From NCBI GenBank assembly GCA_011524845.1, contig WTJL01000056.1, forward strand, positions 1 through 5,123: a DNA stretch of 5,123 nucleotides, in the 5' to 3' direction. This DNA comes from Flavobacteriales bacterium. GTDB lineage: Bacteria; Bacteroidota; Bacteroidia; Flavobacteriales_D; Sanyastnellaceae. Made by a program: the position numbers and the translations under genes. Positions 1 through 5,123 of this stretch are shown in pieces. Each line of letters opens with the position of its first letter. Position 1 is the first letter of the stretch. The notes beneath the pieces were generated by a model. It was not told the DNA's origin, ran no database searches, and worked only from the letters and a program-made list of their open reading frames with translations.

Positions 1-1799
1 GGTTTGAAAATCTTCTCGCCGTGAACATGCACCAATGAACTCTCGTCAAAGAACCTCGTCCCCCCTTCTTCTTCGTTGTTCTTTCGGCTGGTCAAGTCGT
101 TGAAGAGCGTTTCAAACTCCGGCGAGCCGGGGGCAGCGAACCCAAGAGGATCTGCGGCGACGTCGGCCAATCCCGCCGTCCCGTTGTTGGTCCACGCCTC
201 GACCTGGTCGTGCCACAACTGGAGGTTGTTGGCGTTGTCGGCATACCACTGATCCTCGGCACCCTCTGGATAGCCGGCCACAGGCACCAAAGTGAAGATG
301 TCGGGCGGCACAATCCACAAAGTGTCGTACCGGATGATTTCAAGCTGCGGGTAAGTCGCGTTGACCTGGGGCGCAATGCTGTCGATCCAGTAGCCGTAGT
401 ACACCTTGGACCAGTTGTAATCGCTTCGCAAGCTGTCCTGCATGCGCAAGGCCGTTGCGTATGGATCGTAGGAGTTGCCAGCGTCCTCGCTGGTGCGGTA
501 GGCGCGGATGAACCAATCGCCCTTCTTGCGCAGCTCGACTTTGTGCTGGTAGAATTCAATGTCTCGCAGGCTGAAACGGTTGTCGCCTTGGTACACGGTG
601 GTGCCACGGCCCATGTTGAATCCGTAAATCAGCTCAGGGCTCTCGTACTTCTTGTCCGGTTGCAACCGCCAGTGGCCGCTCAAGCTGACCTTGAGGTTGT
701 CGGTGTTGTAATCCACCAAGTCAATCTCCTTGTAGCCCGTGCGGTAGATGGTGCCCAAACCACGTGCATTCACGCTGTTGTCGCCTGAGTAATCCAAGGG
801 CGAGCTGTATTCGTCGCCGTAGATGTTCACCGCGTCGAAGCGACCGGGGTTGCTGGCGTCCACAAACGAGCCATCCACAGGACCGTAGTTGGTGGCTTCC
901 CAATCGTAGGCCGAGAAGGCGAAGGCGTTGATTTTGTACGCAAACACGGCGTCGCCTTCGTCGTTTTCAAACACATCGGCCCAACGGAACCCCCATTCGT
1001 TGAGGTTGCGTTCTCCCATGCGGTACGACGCGCTCAAACCGTCGAAGACAAAGGGATCCTTGGTCTCCATGTTGATGACGCCGTTGAACGCGCCTGGGCC
1101 GAAGTACGCGGAGCTTGCACCCGCCACAATCTCGACCGTCTTCACGTCGAGGTCAGGCGCGCCAAGGAAGTTGCCAAGGGAGAAGTTCAACCCGGGGCTT
1201 TGGTTGTCCACCCCGTCGATGAGCTGCAGCGAACGCACAGGAGACGTGCTGTTGAACCCTCGGGTGTTCACGATTTTGAATCCGAGAGACGCCGAGGTCA
1301 AATCGACCCCTTTCAAGTTGCCAAGCCCTTCGTAGAAACTTCCGGTGGGGGCCTCCTTGATCGCCAAGGCGTCCATCGTTTCCACCGTCAACGGAGCCTG
1401 CTTCTGTTTGTCGCTGATGCGCTCGCCCACCACCTCTGCAGTTTCAATGAGGACTTGGTCGGGAATCAACTTGACGTCGATGCGTTGGTTGGCCTTGGTG
1501 ACCTGCACCTGTTTGAGGCTGTAGCCAATGAAGCTGACGTTCAATGTCACGGGCAACGACGCCACGTTGATGCTGAACCGGCCGTCGAAATCGGTCATCA
1601 CCCCTTGCGATGTGCCGTCCACCATGACACTGGCAGAAAACATCGGCTCGCCGGTGTCCCCGTCTTTGACGAATCCAACGAGGGTGGTTTGGGCCACCAT
1701 AGCGGTGGACATGGCCCACAACACGAGCATCCATCCCGCCTTTCCGACGAAAGACGTGGTGCGTGCAGCGGGGATCAAAAAGGCATCAACAAAGCGCAT
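1..1799 (-). CDS. TonB-dependent outer-membrane receptor, N-terminal 599 residues (3' end outside window)
   Basis: This is the first 599 codons of an outer-membrane beta-barrel receptor that imports a ligand using TonB/ExbBD energy. Residues 1-36 read as a signal peptide: Arg/Lys-bearing n-region, hydrophobic stretch from about 23 to 36, likely cleavage AMVA|QTT. Residues 38-112 form a carboxypeptidase-regulatory-like beta-sandwich (VGFVKDGDTGEP, TDFDGRFSI, FIGY). The plug follows at about 118-250, with NTRGFNST, LQLIDGVDNQ, VEIVAGASSAYFGPGAFNGV and NMETKDPF. From about 255 the sequence is aromatic- and Asp/Asn-rich, as expected of barrel strands and loops; about 440-580 may be a long extracellular loop. 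The barrel C-terminus is missing. The ATG at 1799 was chosen because it gives a complete signal peptide; Met24 would leave almost no n-region. No Shine-Dalgarno is visible. The plug and barrel start resemble the non-SusC receptors of Flavobacteria; no SusD partner lies upstream. The substrate cannot be predicted. Confidence 0.93.
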   Translation of the reverse strand, partial: MRFVDAFLIPAARTTSFVGKAGWMLVLWAMSTAMVAQTTLVGFVKDGDTGEPMFSASVMVDGTSQGVMTDFDGRFSINVASLPVTLNVSFIGYSLKQVQVTKANQRIDVKLIPDQVLIETAEVVGERISDKQKQAPLTVETMDALAIKEAPTGSFYEGLGNLKGVDLTSASLGFKIVNTRGFNSTSPVRSLQLIDGVDNQSPGLNFSLGNFLGAPDLDVKTVEIVAGASSAYFGPGAFNGVINMETKDPFVFDGLSASYRMGERNLNEWGFRWADVFENDEGDAVFAYKINAFAFSAYDWEATNYGPVDGSFVDASNPGRFDAVNIYGDEYSSPLDYSGDNSVNARGLGTIYRTGYKEIDLVDYNTDNLKVSLSGHWRLQPDKKYESPELIYGFNMGRGTTVYQGDNRFSLRDIEFYQHKVELRKKGDWFIRAYRTSEDAGNSYDPYATALRMQDSLRSDYNWSKVYYGYWIDSIAPQVNATYPQLEIIRYDTLWIVPPDIFTLVPVAGYPEGAEDQWYADNANNLQLWHDQVEAWTNNGTAGLADVAADPLGFAAPGSPEFETLFNDLTSRKNNEEEGGTRFFDESSLVHVHGEKIFK

Positions 1800-1899
1800 G
1801 TGTGCAGGTTTGGTTCCGCAAGATGCGCAAAGTCCGTGCTTCCCTCCTGCCTTCGTGCAGAAGGTTGTCCACGGGACACACGAACAACTTGTGTGGAAA
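1800..1899. other. intergenic gap between S4-protein gene and receptor gene
   Basis: This 100-bp gap must hold the 3' end of the E1/S4 transcript and, if the receptor has its own promoter, that promoter. I see an imperfect hairpin (listed separately) and no good match to the Bacteroidota -33/-7 pair. The nearest -7-like string, on the minus strand close to the start codon, is too degenerate to call. No small gene is supported. The receptor frame stays open upstream of 1799 but has no ATG there. Confidence 0.6.
1864..1888 (-). terminator. possible RNA hairpin downstream of the S4-protein gene (weak terminator candidate)
   Basis: The minus-strand RNA can fold into a 10-bp stem with a 5-nt loop: GTTGTTCGTG pairs with CGTGGACAAC around TGTCC. 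Seven pairs are Watson-Crick and three are G-U, so the fold exists only in the minus-strand transcript; on the plus strand the same positions become A-C mismatches. It begins 11 nt after the S4-protein stop codon, a suitable place for a terminator or a 3'-end stabilising structure. No U-tract follows, so a classical intrinsic terminator is doubtful. Confidence 0.3.
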
Positions 1900-2133
1900 T
1901 CAGCCCTCCTGGGCGACGATGCCCCACGATTCCGCGGGGTCCAACGCCACGTCCACGCGATCGCCTTGGCGCAACTTCCTCCGTCTCCGGCTCTCGTCTT
2001 CACCGTTGACGCGAATGAACCCTTCGTCGACCAACATTTTCGCTTCGCCCCCTGTGGCTGCGATGCCCGTGGCTTTCAAAAATTGAAGGAGGTCGATGTA
2101 CTCCGTGTGAATGGGAAAAGTCGAATCGGACAT
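1900..2133 (-). CDS. small S4-domain RNA-binding protein (YbcJ/YaaA-like)
   Basis: This complete 77-residue protein is almost entirely one S4 RNA-binding domain. The domain spans about residues 12-62: an amphipathic helix (YIDLLQFLKATGIA), the hallmark TGGEAKMLVDEGFIRVNG, then a basic strand-turn (ESRRRRKLRQGDRV). This order and length match the stand-alone S4 proteins of the E. coli YbcJ and B. subtilis YaaA type, which are thought to bind structured RNA, probably rRNA or ribosome intermediates; the exact role is poorly defined. The Arg cluster at 49-52 plus Lys53 and Arg55 is a plausible RNA contact surface. The ATG at 2133 was chosen because homology begins just after it and because it overlaps the E1 stop codon as TGATG, implying translation by ribosomes finishing E1. 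No separate Shine-Dalgarno is visible. A longer in-frame start at 2301 would lie inside E1 and give a non-homologous Arg-rich extension. Confidence 0.9.
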   Translation of the reverse strand: MSDSTFPIHTEYIDLLQFLKATGIAATGGEAKMLVDEGFIRVNGEDESRRRRKLRQGDRVDVALDPAESWGIVAQEG

Positions 2134-4523
2134 CACCGCAAGGATGGGTAACTGGTGGGGTCCACCTCTCGAAGCACGTTGTACGCCGTCTCGACGATGT
2201 CTTCCACGCTTGGCTTGGAGAAATAGTCTCCGTCGCTGCCATACGCGGGCAGGTGGGGTTTGGACGCCAGCGTCTTGGCTTGTCCGTCCAAGAACCGCCA
2301 CGCCCCCTGACGGTTCAAGACCTCGTCCAGCAAGTAAGCGGACGCCCCTCCAGACACGTCTTCGTCCACCACCAACAACCGGTTGGTTTTCTCCACGGAC
2401 TTGGCCACGGCGCCGTCGAGGTCAAAGGGCAAGAGGGTTTGGGCGTCGATCAACTCCACTTCGATGCCCAATTCCGACAACCGCTCGCATGCCTCTTGGG
2501 CCAAATGCAAGGTGGATCCGTAGCTGAGCAGGGTCAAGTCTTCCCCCTCGCGCAGGGTCTCCGTGACCCCCAACGGCACGCGGAACGCACCGACGTTGTT
2601 GGGGAGTGGCTCCTTCTTGCGGTAACCGTTCAAGCATTCCACCACCAAGGCAGGCTCCTCGGCTTCGAGAAGGGTGTTGTACATCCCCGCCGCTTGGGTC
2701 ATGTTGCGTGGCACGCACACGTGCATTCCTCGGATGGAGTGAACGATGGCCCCCATCGGCGAACCGCTGTGCCAAATGCCTTCCAGTCGGTGACCGCGGG
2801 TGCGGACGATGAGGGGCGCTTTTTGGCCACCCGCCGTGCGGTACCGAACCGTGGCGAGGTCGTCGCGCATGATTTGCAGGGCGTAGTAGATGTAGTCGAG
2901 GTACTGGATTTCTGCAATGGGACGCAGGCCGCGCATCGCCATGCCTATGCCCTGCCCCAGAATGGTGCATTCGCGGATGCCCGTGTCGCTGACGCGAACC
3001 TCCCCAAATTTTTCCTGCATGCCCTCCATCACCTGGTTCACCCCTCCGATGCCGCCCGTGTCTTCCCCAAACGTCAAGACGCGTGGATCGCGGGTGAACA
3101 TCGCCTCGAAATTGCGTTGCAGGATTTGACGGCCATCGAGCTGCTCGGGCTCTGCGTCGTACGTGGCGGGGATGGCCGCGACGCGCAAGGCGCTGTCGGC
3201 CTCGTTGCTGTACAGCGTGCTGCTGTACCGCTTGTCGTTGTCACGGTCGAACGCCTCCAACCAGCGGCCCAAGGCCTCGCGAGATGGGGTGGCGTCTCCT
3301 GCCGTGTCGGCCAGGGTTCGGCGCACGGCTTGGGCCACTTCAGCGCGTCCGGCGTCGGCGTTGTTGCGCAACGCCTCGGCACGCGGCGCATCCAGCGGCG
3401 CCAACAGGTCGGCCGCCGAGATCCGCTCTTCGTCGAGGGAAGACCGGAACGATGCCCACGCCTCTTTTTGCTGGGCGCGGACTTCTTTTTTGGCCTCCTT
3501 GCGAAGGGCGTCCAATTCGTCTTGCGTCGCTGCCCCCTCTTTCACGAGGAACTCCGCCATTTGACGGATGCAGTCGTACTCTGTGGCCCACGCCAAGCGC
3601 TCCTCCGTCTTGTACCGCTCGTGCGACCCCGAGGTGCTGTGACCTTGGGGCTGGGTGACTTCTTCCACGTGCACCAACACAGGGACGTGGTCTTCACGGC
3701 AACGCTTCGCGGCGTCTTCGTAGGTGGCCACCAGGCTGGGGTAGTCCCATCCTTTGACGCGGTACATCACCAATCCGTTGGAGGCTTCTTCACGCTGAAA
3801 CCCAGACAGGGCCGTGGAGATGCTCTCCTTCACCGTTTGGAATTTCTTGGGCACTGAAATGCCGTACCCGTCGTCCCAAACGCTCATCAGCATGGGCACC
3901 TCCAACACACACGCCGCATTCATCGCTTCCCAAAACAACCCCTCCGAGGTGCTGGCATCTCCGATGGTGCCCACAGCGATCTCGTTGCCTCCGTCGGTGA
4001 ACGTCGTCATGCTCTCGGCGAGCTCCGGAAGGGCACGGAACACCTTGCTGGCCTGGGCCAATCCCACCAACCGCGGCATTTGCCCGCCGGTGGGACTGAT
4101 GTCGGCCGAACTGTTGAAATCGGCCATCAGGTCCTTCCAAGATCCGTCCTCGTTCAAGGTTCGGGTGGCGAAGTGCCCACCCATCTGGCGGCCACCTGAG
4201 CTGGGGTCCGCCTCCACGTCTGCGTGGGCGTACAGGGCCGCGAAGTATTGCTGAACGTTCAGCAGACCGCGGGCCATCATGAAGGTTTGGTCTCGGTAGT
4301 AGCCCGAGCGCCAGTCGCCGGCGCGCACCACCTTGGCCAAGGCCACCTGCGCCATTTCCTTCCCGTCTCCAAAAATGCCAAACTTGGCCTTTCCTGTGAG
4401 CACCTCTTTGCGACCGAGAAGCGAGGCTTCACGGCTGACGCACATCAGTTTGTAGTCGGAGAGCAACGCTTCTCGAAAGCCTTGCACGTCTTGGGTCGTT
4501 GGAGTGGTGGAAGTTGCCGCCAT
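2133..4523 (-). CDS. fused alpha/beta 2-oxo-acid dehydrogenase E1 (branched-chain/pyruvate type)
   Basis: A 796-residue thiamine-diphosphate enzyme joining E1-alpha and E1-beta in one chain. E1 decarboxylates a 2-oxo acid and transfers the acyl group to lipoyl-E2 in a cytoplasmic complex. The alpha part (about 20-320) shows GYYRDQ (74-79), SSGGRQMGGH (108-117), SPTGGQMP (143-150), the cofactor/Mg motif GDASTSEG (188-195) ending in WDDGYGIS (216-223), and the loop GHSTSGSHERY (294-304). A charged, probably helical linker covers about 325-460. The beta part has GEDTGGIGG (486-494), DTGIRE with the presumed catalytic Glu518, a conserved His595 in AIVHSIRGMHV, and a C-terminal transketolase-like domain at about 655-785 (LSYGS, VDEDVSGG). 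The usual Asn-Asn of the cofactor motif is Asp-Asp here. The ATG at 4523 fits the family; an in-frame ATG at 4577 would add an unlikely 18 residues and cover the putative promoter. Substrate is inferred only: alpha/beta loops resemble branched-chain E1, but pyruvate cannot be excluded. No E2 or E3 is nearby. Confidence 0.93.
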   Translation of the reverse strand: MAATSTTPTTQDVQGFREALLSDYKLMCVSREASLLGRKEVLTGKAKFGIFGDGKEMAQVALAKVVRAGDWRSGYYRDQTFMMARGLLNVQQYFAALYAHADVEADPSSGGRQMGGHFATRTLNEDGSWKDLMADFNSSADISPTGGQMPRLVGLAQASKVFRALPELAESMTTFTDGGNEIAVGTIGDASTSEGLFWEAMNAACVLEVPMLMSVWDDGYGISVPKKFQTVKESISTALSGFQREEASNGLVMYRVKGWDYPSLVATYEDAAKRCREDHVPVLVHVEEVTQPQGHSTSGSHERYKTEERLAWATEYDCIRQMAEFLVKEGAATQDELDALRKEAKKEVRAQQKEAWASFRSSLDEERISAADLLAPLDAPRAEALRNNADAGRAEVAQAVRRTLADTAGDATPSREALGRWLEAFDRDNDKRYSSTLYSNEADSALRVAAIPATYDAEPEQLDGRQILQRNFEAMFTRDPRVLTFGEDTGGIGGVNQVMEGMQEKFGEVRVSDTGIRECTILGQGIGMAMRGLRPIAEIQYLDYIYYALQIMRDDLATVRYRTAGGQKAPLIVRTRGHRLEGIWHSGSPMGAIVHSIRGMHVCVPRNMTQAAGMYNTLLEAEEPALVVECLNGYRKKEPLPNNVGAFRVPLGVTETLREGEDLTLLSYGSTLHLAQEACERLSELGIEVELIDAQTLLPFDLDGAVAKSVEKTNRLLVVDEDVSGGASAYLLDEVLNRQGAWRFLDGQAKTLASKPHLPAYGSDGDYFSKPSVEDIVETAYNVLREVDPTSYPSLR

Positions 4524-4592
4524 GTGAGCACAAAAATACACAGGTCCTCTCCCCGCGCCCCAACTCGGAGCCACCACCTCACAATCAAGCCG
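4524..4592. other. intergenic gap between psuG and the E1 gene
   Basis: The 69-bp gap separates the psuG stop codon from the E1 start codon. It contains the candidate -7 element described separately. I see no strong inverted repeat followed by a U-tract, so termination after psuG is not evident and read-through into E1 remains possible. Confidence 0.6.
4531..4563 (-). promoter_or_regulatory. candidate Bacteroidota-type promoter for the E1/S4 pair
   Basis: On the minus strand TATTTTTG (4538 to 4531) matches the TAnnTTTG -7 consensus of Bacteroidota primary sigma factors exactly. A TTG at 4563-4561 could be a partial -33 element, but the 22-nt spacing is slightly long and the match is weak. 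Only 7 nt separate the -7 box from the E1 ATG at 4523, so transcription would start at or very near the start codon. The box is an AT-rich string inside otherwise GC-rich DNA, which makes chance less likely, though not excluded. Confidence 0.45.
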
Positions 4593-5123
4593 TTACAGCC
4601 CTGCGTACGCCACGGCGATGCGCGCACCGACCCGCGCGTTGTGCTTGACCAAGGCCACATTGGCCGCCAAGCTTTGGCCGTCCGTCGATTCGGCAATGTG
4701 CTTCAGCAAAAACGGCGTGAGCGCCTTGCCCTCGACGCCCTGACGCTTGGCCTCAGCCAGCGCCTGCTCGGTCGCTGCAGCCGCGTCAAAGCCCATGTCT
4801 TCAGGCACGGGATTCGCCACCAACACACCGCCTTCAAGCCCTAGGCCCCACTTGGCCTTCAAAATCGACGCCACCTCCGCTGGGGTGTCCGCGCGATGCG
4901 CCACCGCCAATCCGCTCTTGGGTGTGAAGAAGGCTGGGAATTCCTCGGTGCCGTATCCGAGCACGGTGATGCCCTTGGTTTCGAGCACCTCCAGGGTCTT
5001 GGGCAAGTCGAGGATGGACTTCGCTCCAGCACTCACCACGGCCACGTCGTGCCGGGCCAATTCGTCCAAGTCTGCGCTGATGTCCCAGGTCTCGGCCACA
5101 CCGCGGTGCACGCCGCCAATTCC
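4593..5123 (-). CDS. psuG: pseudouridine-5'-phosphate glycosidase, C-terminal 176 residues (5' end outside window)
   Basis: PsuG reversibly cleaves the C-C glycosidic bond of pseudouridine 5'-phosphate to uracil and ribose 5-phosphate, in the cytoplasm, during breakdown of modified RNA nucleosides. The visible part starts at the family motif GIGGVHRG (visible residues 1-8) and continues with TWDISADLDEL, whose Asp18 corresponds to the metal-binding Asp149 of the E. coli enzyme. AGAKSILDL follows, with Lys35 corresponding to the Schiff-base Lys166; the 17-residue Asp-Lys spacing is the same. Further family blocks are FPAFFTPKSG, GGVLVANPVPE, GKALTPFLL and LAANVALVKHN, whose first Asn corresponds to Asn289. 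Roughly 130 N-terminal residues of a protein usually near 300 are missing. The frame is open to the window edge at 5123, so the GTG at 5111 lies inside the motif and is not the start. The kinase partner PsuK is not seen downstream. Confidence 0.96.
   Translation of the reverse strand, partial: GIGGVHRGVAETWDISADLDELARHDVAVVSAGAKSILDLPKTLEVLETKGITVLGYGTEEFPAFFTPKSGLAVAHRADTPAEVASILKAKWGLGLEGGVLVANPVPEDMGFDAAAATEQALAEAKRQGVEGKALTPFLLKHIAESTDGQSLAANVALVKHNARVGARIAVAYAGL

Noticed and set aside
1..1799. Receptor as a SusC-type glycan importer
   Set aside because: No SusD gene is visible and the plug sequence fits the general Flavobacterial TonB receptor type; the downstream side is outside the window, so this is not fully excluded.
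210..2009. Plus-strand open frames opposite the receptor and S4 genes
   Set aside because: They overlap well-supported minus-strand genes, have shadow-like composition and show no recognisable motif.
2253..3857. Long plus-strand open frame (534 codons) opposite E1
   Set aside because: It lies codon-for-codon antisense to a clear enzyme, is rich in His, Arg, Val and Gln, shows no domain pattern, and is explained by codon bias.
4524..4577. Upstream ATG extending E1 by 18 residues
   Set aside because: The extension is not family-like and would place the candidate promoter inside the coding region; homology-like sequence begins after the ATG at 4523.
4224..4844. Plus-strand 206-codon frame spanning the E1 start, the gap and psuG
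   Set aside because: It covers two confident genes on the other strand and has no family resemblance.
5109..5111. GTG as the start of psuG
   Set aside because: It is the Val codon in the conserved GIGGVHRG motif, and the frame continues to the window edge, so the gene is simply truncated by the window.
1..5123. tRNA, rRNA, CRISPR array, insertion sequence or defence system
   Set aside because: Nearly all bases are taken by four conserved genes, and I saw no repeat array, transposase, terminal inverted repeats or tRNA-like fold in the two short gaps.

Overview
The window looks like chromosomal DNA from a GC-rich member of the Bacteroidota (Flavobacteriia-like). The reasons are a TonB-dependent receptor with the N-terminal carboxypeptidase-regulatory-like repeat typical of that phylum, a single-chain fused alpha/beta 2-oxo-acid dehydrogenase E1, no clear Shine-Dalgarno sequences, and a TAnnTTTG-type -7 promoter element. 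The genus cannot be read from the sequence.

All four genes lie on the minus strand, so transcription runs from high to low coordinates. In that order they are: (1) the C-terminal part of pseudouridine-5'-phosphate glycosidase PsuG (5123 to 4593, cut by the window edge); (2) a 69-bp gap with a candidate promoter; (3) a complete 796-residue fused E1 of the branched-chain/pyruvate dehydrogenase type (4523 to 2133); (4) a complete 77-residue S4-domain RNA-binding protein whose start codon shares one base with the E1 stop codon (2133 to 1900); (5) a 100-bp gap with a possible RNA hairpin; and (6) the first 599 codons of an outer-membrane TonB-dependent receptor (1799 to 1, cut by the window edge).

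The E1 and S4 genes almost certainly form a translationally coupled pair. PsuG (pseudouridine catabolism) and the receptor (outer-membrane uptake) have no evident link to E1, and the candidate promoter and hairpin suggest they may be separate transcription units. No E2, E3, PsuK or SusD partner lies in the window. The plus strand has no convincing gene; its long open frames are antisense shadows.

The content is mostly conserved housekeeping and transport genes. I see no evidence for an undescribed multi-gene system. The points most worth a second look are the Asp-Asp in place of Asn-Asn in the thiamine-diphosphate motif of E1, the promoter element abutting the E1 start codon (a possible leaderless mRNA), and the E1/S4 coupling.
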